The notes beneath the pieces were generated by a model that did not search any database, was not told the origin of the DNA, and worked only from the letters and a program-made list of their open reading frames with translations. This document shows, piece by piece, positions 5,776-11,921 of a stretch of 11,921 nucleotides of DNA. The stretch is taken from the NCBI GenBank assembly GCA_959596515.1, contig CAUFXR010000085.1, forward strand, positions 1 through 11,921, written 5' to 3'. Each line of letters begins with the position of its first letter. Positions within the stretch are counted from its first letter, which is position 1. Made by a program: the position numbers and the translations under genes. The stretch comes from an uncultured Oscillospiraceae bacterium. GTDB lineage: Bacteria; Bacillota; Clostridia; Oscillospirales; Acutalibacteraceae.

Positions 5776-7839
5776 TTAATCCACACCCCGATAATATAAC
5801 CCACGTGTGAAGCCATCTTTGGGGGCTTTTCCGCTGTGGAAAGTGTGAAATTTTTCCTCACTTTCCACAGAGTTTTCCACAGTGAACCTTAAAACGGTGA
5901 AATCCATCCCGGAGAAGTCGGATTTCCGATCTTCCATTTCCAACGGCACGGAATTGAGTATTTGTGTGCAAATATGATCGCAAATCATCGGAAACGCGAT
6001 CCCTTTTCGATCCGTCAGAAGGGAGGTTCCGCCGCATCCGGAACAGCCCGCTCCGTTCCGGTTGGGACAGTTCCGGGTAAGCATCAGGGGCAGGCGTCCG
6101 TAAGCGATCAGCCCGCGGGGGATTTTTCCTCCGATCCGTCTGGCCTGCTCCGCCGTCAGCTCAAAGGACAGCTCCACGTCGCTGAGGCCGTTGTCCTCGC
6201 ACCACTCCACCGAGGCGGTATTGAAAATATTCAGGCTGAACCCGCCGTGGATAAACAGATCTGTTTCCTGCGCAAGGGCCAACGCCCCTAAATTGCCCAC
6301 CCAAACGTGGCTCACGCCGATCTCCTCCGCCTGGGCCAGCTGGCGGCGGATCGCCTCCTCCTGACCAAACATACCGCGGGGCACGTGAACCGCCAGGTTC
6401 ATATCCTGATTCAAAAGCTCCTCCAGCCGCCGGGGTGGGGTGAACAGGGGCACATAAACCAGATCGCAGCCCTTCATACAGTCGGGCACCTGATCGTTCT
6501 CAAACCAAACCCGCAGTTTCTGCTTTTTCGACGCCTGGTGGTTCTCCCCCTTAGGCGGGGCCACCGGGGAAAACGAGACCGGTTTTCTCTGTTTTCTCTG
6601 CTTTTCCAGGCTTTCCACTACCGCCCGGCGCATCTGGTTCAGCTCGGATATGGGCAGAGAAAGGCCTGGGTCGATATGCGCGTCCAGCTTACGGCAGAAA
6701 AACGGGGTTCCGCCGGTTTTCTGCAGCTGTTCCAGGCACCTCGCCTCGGTGATCTCCAAAGTCTCCGCCTTTTGAGGCGCCGGCCCTTGAGCCATGGCGC
6801 TGTGGCCGTCCGGATCCTTGCCGTGAAGGGTCGCGGGCCGTCCTTTATGGATCTCCACCCGGAAATCCAGGGGGATGGTCTGTTTTTCGTCCTTATATAA
6901 CTGCCGCAGTTCCTTCAGCACGTCGCTGGTGGCGGCCTCCACATCCTCTTTCTGCCGGATGCCGAACATCTCTCTGCCCCGCGCGCCGGTGAGATAACCT
7001 TCCGTAAATCCCGACCGGGAAAATACCGCCTCCAGCTTACGGGAAAGATCCTGAGGGATCTCCTTCCCGTCGGCGGCGCAGCGGCACACCGCGGTGGCGG
7101 CGGCCACATATTCGGGACGCTTCATTCTGCCCTCGATCTTCGCCGAGGTCACGCCCGCCGCTTCCAGCTCCTTAATGTGGGAAACAATCGAGTAATCTTT
7201 CAGGCTCAGGTCATAGCCTGTGCCGCCATCCACGGAAAAAGGCAGGCGGCAGGGCTGGGCGCACTGGCCTCGGTTACCGCTGCGAGAGCCCAGCATGGCG
7301 CTGAAATAGCACTGGCCGGAAACCGACATGCACAAGGCGCCGTGAACAAACACCTCCAGCTCGATAGGCGAGGCTTCGTGAATTTCTTTGATCTCCTCCA
7401 GGGAAAGCTCCCGGGAAAGCACCACCCGGGAAAAGCCCGCGTCGTAAAGAGCCGCGGCGCCGGCCGGGGTGTGAACCGACATCTGGGTCGAGGCGTGCAG
7501 CCGGATCTTCGGCGCCGCCTCTCTGAGCAGGGAAGAAAATCCCACATCCTGGACGATAAAACCATCTACCGGCAGGGAAGCCGCGTACTCCGCCAGGCTC
7601 AGAGCCGCTTTCAGCTCCGGATCCCTCAGCAAAGTATTGACGGCAAGATATACCTTTACGTTCCGGATATGACAGTACTCCACCGCCTCCCGCAGTTCCT
7701 GGCGGCTGAAATTCTGGGCGCCCGCCCTTGCGCTGAACTGCTCCGCGCCCAGATAGACGGCGTCCGCCCCCATGCGGACGGCTGGATATATGCTTTCCAT
7801 TCCCCCGGCTGGGGCTAAGATCTCGATCGGCTGGTTCAA
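5776..7839 (-). CDS. U32 family protein with DUF3656-like middle domain (RlhA-like), TTG start
   Basis: 687 residues. The N-terminal U32 domain begins IEILAPAGGMESIYPAVRMG and carries the U32 signature EVFVHGALCMSVSGQCYFS at 162-180. Cysteines 170, 177, 193 and 197 make the conserved cluster. A DUF3656-like middle part covers about 325-415. A second U32-like half runs from about 440 to the end, with another Cys group (591, 599, 602, 620). Members once called collagenase-like peptidases include RlhA and TrhP, which hydroxylate 23S rRNA or tRNA. The length and the middle domain fit RlhA best, so an RNA-modifying role is more likely than proteolysis, but this is inferred from the family. The start is TTG: an in-frame TAG lies two codons upstream, and the next ATG would cut into the first conserved block. 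AAGGAG lies 12 bases upstream, a long spacing. In many Clostridia such a gene sits next to zapA. Confidence 0.9.
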   Translation of the reverse strand: MNQPIEILAPAGGMESIYPAVRMGADAVYLGAEQFSARAGAQNFSRQELREAVEYCHIRNVKVYLAVNTLLRDPELKAALSLAEYAASLPVDGFIVQDVGFSSLLREAAPKIRLHASTQMSVHTPAGAAALYDAGFSRVVLSRELSLEEIKEIHEASPIELEVFVHGALCMSVSGQCYFSAMLGSRSGNRGQCAQPCRLPFSVDGGTGYDLSLKDYSIVSHIKELEAAGVTSAKIEGRMKRPEYVAAATAVCRCAADGKEIPQDLSRKLEAVFSRSGFTEGYLTGARGREMFGIRQKEDVEAATSDVLKELRQLYKDEKQTIPLDFRVEIHKGRPATLHGKDPDGHSAMAQGPAPQKAETLEITEARCLEQLQKTGGTPFFCRKLDAHIDPGLSLPISELNQMRRAVVESLEKQRKQRKPVSFSPVAPPKGENHQASKKQKLRVWFENDQVPDCMKGCDLVYVPLFTPPRRLEELLNQDMNLAVHVPRGMFGQEEAIRRQLAQAEEIGVSHVWVGNLGALALAQETDLFIHGGFSLNIFNTASVEWCEDNGLSDVELSFELTAEQARRIGGKIPRGLIAYGRLPLMLTRNCPNRNGAGCSGCGGTSLLTDRKGIAFPMICDHICTQILNSVPLEMEDRKSDFSGMDFTVLRFTVENSVESEEKFHTFHSGKAPKDGFTRGLYYRGVD
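5834..5870. repeat. 12-bp perfect inverted repeat inside the 3' end of the U32 gene
   Basis: CTGTGGAAAGTG (5834-5845) and CACTTTCCACAG (5859-5870) are perfect inverted copies separated by 13 bases. A third TTTTCCACA follows at 5873-5881. The arms code for part of the sequence SEEKFHTFHSGK near the C-terminus. TTTTCCACA differs from the DnaA-box consensus TTATCCACA at one base. Confidence 0.6.
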
Positions 7840-7851
7840 GCTATGCTACAA

Positions 7852-7857
7852 CTCCTT
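7852..7857 (-). promoter_or_regulatory. Ribosome binding site deciding the TTG start of the U32 gene
   Basis: AAGGAG on the minus strand, 12 bases before the TTG codon at 7837-7839. The in-frame TAG between the two rules out any earlier start. The wide spacing together with TTG suggests modest translation. Confidence 0.65.
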
Positions 7858-7975
7858 TTCAGTAAACACACAAAACGCGCGAATCCTCCGCTCCGCCGGT
7901 TCCAGCGAAGTAACCGGAAAATCGGGTTAGAATAGCCGGTTTCCCGGCAATGAAACAGACAGCTTGTTTTGTAAC

Positions 7976-8004
7976 AATATAACAGGTGGCCAGTTTCCGG
8001 ACAA
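7976..8004 (-). promoter_or_regulatory. Probable sigma-A promoter of the U32 gene
   Basis: Minus strand: -35 TTGTCC (plus-strand 7999-8004), 17-base spacer, -10 TATATT (7976-7981). The predicted start near 7970 gives a leader of about 130 bases. That leader contains a GCCGG-TTTC-CCGGC hairpin at 7935-7948 (plus-strand reading). Confidence 0.6.
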
Positions 8005-8195
8005 CAAACCGGGTATCCGATTTTTCGTCCTTTTGGGGAAACTGATTTTATTGCCAGTTTGACGCACCCAAATCGGAAAAACACGGGACAAACCTTTCAG
8101 GAAAAGACTGACCAAAGCACAGCAGATCGTGAAAGTAAAACCCGCGGGCCGGAAACAGTGAAGCGGGGAAAATCGGTCGTCTCATTTATACTACT

Positions 8196-8546
8196 CTAAT
8201 CTTTGAGCTTTTCCGCGATCTCCTCATTTAACTGGGTTTTCCAATTTTTTGCCGTGGTTTGCTCCAGCAGTCTGTCCACAAAGCCGGCCGTGTCCTCACC
8301 GGTGATCTCTAAAACCCTTTTGCCTTGAGCGGCGCCCTCCTCAAACAGATCCACCAGCTTACTCTGAAGCTCCACCATGGCGTCTCCGTCGCCGCCGGCG
8401 AAAATCCAAAGGCGCTTTTGGATGCTTTGAAACACAGACTTGTATTCCCCGTCAAGCGCCTCGATTCTTTTTTTCTGCTCTTTGTATTCCTGTTTTTCCT
8501 GAAGGATCTTCTGGATATTCAAATACTTATCAATAAACTCGTTCAT
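8196..8546 (-). CDS. DUF1048 domain protein
   Basis: A 116-residue soluble, mostly helical, charged protein. MNEFIDKYLNIQKILQEKQE at 1-20, then the RLWIFAGGDGDAMVEL area at 45-60, DLFEEGAAQGKRVLEITGED at 66-85 and a closing helix with GFVDRLLEQT match my recollection of DUF1048 proteins of Firmicutes. Their biochemical role is not established. They are often encoded beside a PadR-type repressor, but none is present here. I chose the ATG at 8546 because the family begins there. An open frame extends 33 codons further, but that stretch is a Lys-rich translation of a purine-rich repeat and unlikely to be made. AGGAGG lies 13 bases before the ATG, which is rather far. The gene lies between zapA and the U32 gene, which are often adjacent, so it may be an insertion. 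Confidence 0.85.
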   Translation of the reverse strand: MNEFIDKYLNIQKILQEKQEYKEQKKRIEALDGEYKSVFQSIQKRLWIFAGGDGDAMVELQSKLVDLFEEGAAQGKRVLEITGEDTAGFVDRLLEQTTAKNWKTQLNEEIAEKLKD

Positions 8547-8559
8547 TTTTGCTGCATTT

Positions 8560-8565
8560 CCTCCT
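8560..8565 (-). promoter_or_regulatory. Ribosome binding site of the DUF1048 gene
   Basis: AGGAGG on the minus strand (GAAGGAGGAAAT context) 13 bases upstream of the ATG at 8544-8546. A nearer ATG lies out of frame and meets a stop after three codons, so it is not a start for this protein. Confidence 0.6.
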
Positions 8566-8570
8566 TCTTC

Positions 8571-8618
8571 TGTTTTCCTGTTTTTTGATTTTCCTGTTTT
8601 TTGATTTTTCTGTTTTCC
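8571..8618. repeat. Homopyrimidine-like tandem repeat, 16-bp unit
   Basis: TTTTCCTGTTTTTTGA occurs twice without a gap (8573-8588 and 8589-8604), with partial copies on both sides (TGTTTTCC). On the minus strand it reads as a purine-rich leader directly ahead of the DUF1048 ribosome binding site. Confidence 0.75.
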
Positions 8619-8656
8619 CTCTTTTTTGTTTCGAAAGTGATCCACCCTGTTCTGCG

Positions 8657-8943
8657 GGCGTTCTTCCCGGGGAACAGGGTCCTTTCCGCCGAATCGGCCC
8701 TAATGGATTATCTTGGTAAACCGGCGTTTTTCCCGGGGAACAGGGCCCTTTCCGCTGAATCGGCCCTAATGGATTATCTTGGTAACCCGGCGTTTTTCCC
8801 GGGGAACAGGGTCCTTTCCGCTGAATCGGCCCTAATGGATTATCTTGGTAACCCGGTGTTCTCCCCGGGGAACAGGGCCCTTTCCGCTGAATCGGCCCTA
8901 ATGGATTATCTTGGTAACCCGGCGTTCTCCCCGGGAAACAGGG
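8657..8943. repeat. 66-bp tandem repeat array, four full copies and one partial
   Basis: Copies lie at 8657-8722, 8723-8788, 8789-8854 and 8855-8920, with a partial copy at 8921-8943. Differences are few and scattered, for example CAGGGTCC against CAGGGCCC and GGCGTTTTTC against GGTGTTCTCC. Each unit contains a palindrome-like core around TTCCCGGGGAAC and the invariant stretch CGGCCCTAATGGATTATC. There are no unique spacers, so it is not a CRISPR. The length is a multiple of three, so one frame on each strand stays open. The plus-strand frame repeats a 22-residue unit beginning AFFPGNR and ending LMDYLGNP. No ribosome binding site precedes it, so I do not call a protein. An 8-bp inverted pair CCCTGTTC/GAACAGGG (8645-8652, 8672-8679) marks the left edge. 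The array lies between zapA and the DUF1048 gene. Confidence 0.95.
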
Positions 8944-8985
8944 TTTCTTTTCGTTCGGTGTTCTTTTCCGGGGTTTCGCGGAGAA

Positions 8986-9513
8986 TTATTCCTCCGCCTC
9001 ACCGGACTGGAAAAACTCCATGATCTCCTGATCCAGCGCGTTTTTATCCTTCCGCTCCGGCTCCGCCTGGCTGTAAACACGGTTCTGTCCCGCGGGCCGG
9101 GAGATCGGCGCCGGGGTGGCTACCGTTCTGCCGGGAATCTGACCGCCCTTTTTCGGATCCGTGGTCTGGCCTTCCAGCCTGGACCGCAGGGTCTGGACTT
9201 CTTTTTTCAGCTTCTCGTTCTCTCTTCTGGCTTCCTCCGCTTCCATTCTGGCCTGGGATGAATCCTCCAGGTAATCCTTGATCTGAGAGCGCAGGTTATC
9301 CGCGCTTTCGGTGGCCTTTACCGCCTCATCGCAGTAATCCAGGGCCGCCAGAACCGCCGCCATGGTCACGGATAACCGGGGGTTGTCCCTGGTAATACCC
9401 GCAATCCGTTTTTCCGTTTCCGCCGCGATCTGGCGGACGTAATTTTCTTCCTCTTCCGAGGCAATAATATAATCAGATCCAAGAATACTAATCTTAATTC
9501 TGTTTTTCGCCAT
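8986..9513 (-). CDS. zapA: Cell division protein ZapA, long form
   Basis: ZapA binds FtsZ and bundles its filaments at the division site. The N-terminal domain fits the family: MAKNRIKISILGSDYIIAS at 1-19, then EEENYVRQIAAETEKRI and SVTMAAVLAALDYCDEAVKA at 48-67. A coiled coil continues to about residue 115. Unlike short ZapA proteins of about 85-110 residues, this one has 175. Residues 116-155 are a Gly/Pro/Thr-rich linker, and the end KNALDQEIMEFFQSGEAEE could form a short amphipathic helix. The ATG start has AGGAAGGGG about eight bases upstream and a strong promoter about 80-107 bases upstream. It is transcribed away from glgP. Longer ZapA-like proteins are known in Clostridia; what the tail does here is unknown. 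Confidence 0.9.
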   Translation of the reverse strand: MAKNRIKISILGSDYIIASEEEENYVRQIAAETEKRIAGITRDNPRLSVTMAAVLAALDYCDEAVKATESADNLRSQIKDYLEDSSQARMEAEEARRENEKLKKEVQTLRSRLEGQTTDPKKGGQIPGRTVATPAPISRPAGQNRVYSQAEPERKDKNALDQEIMEFFQSGEAEE

Positions 9514-9569
9514 AACAACAGCCCCTTCCTGTTTATTCGCCTTTTCGGCAAAAATTTCCCATTTTAGCT

Positions 9570-9615
9570 ATTTTTATTGAATGCTTAATTTTATTATAAA
9601 GGATTTTTATTGAAT
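9570..9615. repeat. 13-bp direct repeat bracketing the zapA -10 box
   Basis: ATTTTTATTGAAT occurs at 9570-9582 and 9603-9615, exactly 33 bases apart (about three helical turns). One copy fills most of the promoter spacer; the other overlaps the start of the transcript. It may be an operator pair or a chance AT-rich duplication. Confidence 0.55.
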
Positions 9616-9620
9616 ATCAA
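9593..9620 (-). promoter_or_regulatory. Sigma-A promoter of zapA
   Basis: Minus strand: -35 TTGATA (plus-strand 9615-9620), 16-base spacer, -10 TATAAT (9593-9598), in AT-rich DNA. The transcript should start near 9586, about 70 bases before the zapA ATG. Confidence 0.85.
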
Positions 9621-9855
9621 GTTTTGGGCTTCAATTTGAATCTTAACTTTTTTCCTCCGCCGGGCACCCGCTTTTCCCTGGCGCCGGACGGGAACGTTAA
9701 CCACATGTTTTCCCAAGGTTTTCCTTCGGTTAAACACCGTCTGCCCGGTTCTAAAAAGTATCTGAATCTGATACAAATTTTAAGACGGAATGAGAAAAGA
9801 ATGGGTTTAATCTACTGAAAATTCTTAAAAGGCAGGTCCCAGAGCGTCGGTTGGC
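9621..9855. other. Divergent intergenic region between zapA and glgP, nested inverted repeats
   Basis: No gene is seen in these 235 bases; the short frames on both strands are not credible. CCGGGCA (9660-9666) can pair with TGCCCGG (9742-9748). Inside it GACGG (9687-9691) can pair with CCGTC (9737-9741), TTAACC (9697-9702) with GGTTAA (9728-9733), and AAGG with CCTT around a TTTT loop near 9715-9726. GTATCTGAATCTGATAC at 9758-9774 is a partial palindrome with a doubled ATCTGA. Confidence 0.5.
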
Positions 9856-9884
9856 TTGAATTGCGGGGGCCGATCAGGTATAAT
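9856..9884 (+). promoter_or_regulatory. Sigma-A promoter of glgP
   Basis: TTGAAT (9856-9861), 17-base GC-rich spacer, perfect TATAAT (9879-9884), then a T-run. The transcript should start near 9891. A 10-bp palindrome ATCCCGGGAT lies at 9894-9903, at the beginning of the transcript, and is a possible operator. Confidence 0.85.
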
Positions 9885-9939
9885 TTTTTTAGAATCCCGG
9901 GATCGCAAACGGGAAAACCTAAATCTTCGGAGGTGCTCT

Positions 9940-11921
9940 ATGAACTACAAACTATCCGCCAGCGAAATTCGAGAACTGATCGTGGCAAAGCTTTCTCATA
10001 ACTTCGGCGTAACGCCCGCCGAAGCCACTGACGAGCATTATTATAAAGCCGTGGTTTTGATTCTGCGGGATCTGATGACTGAGGGCCGCCAGGAATTTAT
10101 CGACCAGGCGCAAAACGAAAACCGCAAGCAGATCTATTATCTGTGCATGGAATTTCTCATGGGCCGTTCTCTTCGGAACAATCTTTACAACCTGGGCTTA
10201 GAGGACGCGGTGTCCTCCGCTCTGAGCAGCATGGGCCTGAAGCTGGAGAACATTTACAATCAGGAACCTGACGCGGGTCTGGGCAACGGCGGCCTGGGAA
10301 GGCTGGCCGCCTGCTTTTTAGACGGTCTGGCCACGCAGAGATATCCGGCCATGGGCTACTCACTGCGGTATGAATACGGTATTTTCCGTCAAAAGCTGGT
10401 AGACGGCTGGCAGACCGAACTGCCGGACTTCTGGCTTCCCGGCGGCGCCGTATGGCTGCAGGCCCACCCGGAAAAGGCGGTGACTGTCAACTTTAATGGT
10501 CATCTGGAGGAACGCTGGGATGGAAACTTTCACTCCATCGAGGTAAAGGACGCCACCAAGATTCTGGCGGTTCCCTATGATATGATGGTTTCGGGCAAGG
10601 ACGGCAAAGGTATCAGCCGGTTGCGGCTGTGGGCGGCCAAGTCTGAGGAATTTGACATGAAGCTGTTCAATGGCGGCGACTATTTGCGGGCCATGGAACA
10701 GAACGCCATGGCGGAAGTCATCACCAAGGTGCTTTACCCGGAGGATAACCATCCGGAGGGCAAAAGCCTGCGGCTTTCCCAGCAGTATTTCTTAGTTTCC
10801 GCCACCATTCAGGATATTATCCATCGCCACCTGCGGACTTACAGCAATCTGGAAAATTTGCCAGACTTGGTGGCGATCCACTTAAACGACACTCATCCGG
10901 TGCTGACCATCTCCGAAATGATGCGAATCATTCTGGACGAATGCGGCTACGGCTGGGATGAGGCCTGGGATATCGTGACCCGGACAGTGGCCTATACCAA
11001 CCACACGGTAATGGCCGAGGCACTGGAATGCTGGGATCAGGAGCTGTTCAAACGCCGCCTGCCCAGAAACTACCAGATCATCGAGGAGATCAACCGCCGG
11101 TTCTGCGCCCAGATGCACGATCTTGGTGTGGACGGCTATCAGGTGGGCCGCATGGCGGTGCTCAACGATGGCATCGTCCGTATGGCTAATCTGGCGGTGA
11201 TCGGCTCTCACTCCATCAACGGCGTTTCCAAGCTTCACAGCGAGATCCTGAAGGAAACTGTGTTTAAGGATTTTTACCAGGTTATGCCGGATAAGTTTAA
11301 AAACGTGACCAACGGCATCGCCCACCGGCGCTGGCTGAACCAGGCGAACCCGGGCCTTGCCTCCCTGATCACCGAGCTGATCGGCGATGGCTATGTTTAT
11401 GACGCCGCAGAGCTGAAAAAGCTGATGGCCTATAAAAACGACTCGGCGGTGCTGGAAAAGCTCCAAAAAATCAAGCTGGAGAACAAAAAGCGCCTTGCCG
11501 CCTATGTAAAGCAGCAAAACGGCGTGGTGATCGATCCCAATTCCATTTTCGATTGCCAGGTCAAACGTATGCACGAGTATAAGCGCCAGCTGTTAAACGG
11601 CCTTCATATTCTCGCCACCTACCAGTGGCTGCGGGAAAATCCCAACGCCGATTTTATCCCCAAGACTTACTTCTTCGGCGCTAAGGCGGCGCCGGGTTAC
11701 TATTTCGCCAAGGAGATCATCCGCTTTATCGCTGAGCTCGGCGAGGCCATCAACAAAGATCCGGCCATGAAAAACAAATTGAAAGTCATTTACCTGGAGG
11801 ATTACCGGGTTACCGTTTCCGAGATCCTGAACCCGGCGGCGGAGATCAGCCAGCAGATCTCTCTGGCGGGTACCGAGGCCTCCGGCACCAGCAACATGAA
11901 GCTGATGATCAACGGCGCCAT
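9940..11921 (+). CDS. glgP: Glycogen/starch (alpha-glucan) phosphorylase, cut by right window edge
   Basis: PLP-dependent glycosyltransferase of family GT35 that releases glucose-1-phosphate from the ends of glycogen or maltodextrin. The window has 660 codons of a protein usually about 750-830 long; the C-terminus is missing. Family blocks in order: YYLCMEFLMGRSL at about 67-79, GLGNGGLGRLAACFLDGLAT at about 113-132, HLNDTHPVL, YTNHTVMAEALE, KNVTNGIAHRRWL, KRMHEYKRQLLN, KAAPGYYFAKEI, and LAGTEASGTSNMKLMINGA at the edge. The PLP lysine in SNMK is residue 654 (AAG at 11899-11901). NGIAHRRWL has Ala where many members have Thr. The ATG has GGAGG seven bases upstream and a good sigma-A promoter. 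Whether glgP belongs to a glycogen operon cannot be told, because the downstream DNA is outside the window. Confidence 0.97.
   Translation, partial: MNYKLSASEIRELIVAKLSHNFGVTPAEATDEHYYKAVVLILRDLMTEGRQEFIDQAQNENRKQIYYLCMEFLMGRSLRNNLYNLGLEDAVSSALSSMGLKLENIYNQEPDAGLGNGGLGRLAACFLDGLATQRYPAMGYSLRYEYGIFRQKLVDGWQTELPDFWLPGGAVWLQAHPEKAVTVNFNGHLEERWDGNFHSIEVKDATKILAVPYDMMVSGKDGKGISRLRLWAAKSEEFDMKLFNGGDYLRAMEQNAMAEVITKVLYPEDNHPEGKSLRLSQQYFLVSATIQDIIHRHLRTYSNLENLPDLVAIHLNDTHPVLTISEMMRIILDECGYGWDEAWDIVTRTVAYTNHTVMAEALECWDQELFKRRLPRNYQIIEEINRRFCAQMHDLGVDGYQVGRMAVLNDGIVRMANLAVIGSHSINGVSKLHSEILKETVFKDFYQVMPDKFKNVTNGIAHRRWLNQANPGLASLITELIGDGYVYDAAELKKLMAYKNDSAVLEKLQKIKLENKKRLAAYVKQQNGVVIDPNSIFDCQVKRMHEYKRQLLNGLHILATYQWLRENPNADFIPKTYFFGAKAAPGYYFAKEIIRFIAELGEAINKDPAMKNKLKVIYLEDYRVTVSEILNPAAEISQQISLAGTEASGTSNMKLMINGA

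Larger units (their letters stand above)
7840..8195 (-). other. Intergenic region between the DUF1048 and U32 genes
   Basis: There is no gene in these 356 bases. It contains the probable U32 promoter, a small hairpin in the leader, and an AAACTG/CAGTTT inverted repeat at 8039-8044 and 8055-8060. Next to the DUF1048 stop lies GTAGTATAAATGAGA (minus strand, about 8180-8194), almost the same as a sequence upstream of mreC. I found no clear terminator for the DUF1048 gene. Confidence 0.5.

Noticed and set aside
7177..7818. A 213-codon plus-strand frame
   Set aside because: It is antisense to the U32 signature region, which is clearly the coding strand.
8547..8645. A 33-residue Lys-rich N-terminal extension of the DUF1048 protein
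   Set aside because: It is a translation of a 16-bp purine-rich repeat; the family starts at the ATG chosen, and AGGAGG lies between.
8657..8943. CRISPR array
   Set aside because: The repeats are directly adjacent with no unique spacers, and no cas gene is present.
8601..9023. A 140-codon plus-strand frame through the 66-bp repeats as a repeat protein
   Set aside because: It stays open simply because the unit is 66 bp; it starts at a TTG in a T-run without a ribosome binding site, and it runs into the antisense of zapA. Kept only as a finding.
10882..11574. A 230-codon minus-strand frame
   Set aside because: It is antisense to glgP, whose phosphorylase motifs are unmistakable.

Overview
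The window looks like chromosomal DNA from a Gram-positive anaerobe of the class Clostridia (Bacillota). The reasons are the mreB/mreC/mreD/penicillin-binding protein 2 cluster, a ZapA gene near a long U32-family gene, a DUF1048 protein, strong AGGAGG-type ribosome binding sites, GTG and TTG starts, and sigma-A promoters with 16-17 base spacers. Base composition is moderately GC-rich. I cannot name a genus. Gene content is mainly housekeeping. I found no transposase, phage gene, CRISPR array, tRNA or rRNA.

Layout. Everything up to about 9.5 kb is on the minus strand. Positions 1-4084 hold the cell-elongation cluster, read from right to left: mreB with its own promoter and terminator, a 411-base gap, then mreC-mreD tightly coupled, then the 5' two-thirds or so of a class B penicillin-binding protein (PBP2) that runs off the left edge. 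MreB filaments, MreC, MreD and PBP2 act together in the elongasome that builds the side wall. Positions 4670-5116 encode dUTPase. Its 3' end lies in a small tandem repeat, and non-coding DNA flanks it on both sides (about 490 and 660 bases).

Positions 5776-7839 encode a 687-residue U32 protein of the RlhA-like type (TTG start). A DUF1048 gene (8196-8546) follows upstream, then a four-and-a-bit-copy 66-bp tandem repeat array, then zapA (8986-9513). zapA and the glycogen/starch phosphorylase gene glgP (9940 to the right edge) are divergently transcribed from good sigma-A promoters about 240 bases apart.

The main interest is in the intergenic DNA, which is unusually rich in short tandem repeats and inverted repeats: the 66-bp array, the duplicated end of dut, a plus-strand terminator with no recognisable plus-strand gene in front of it, and a nested inverted-repeat region between zapA and glgP. 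None of these proves a new system. They are candidates for regulatory RNA or repeat-element work.
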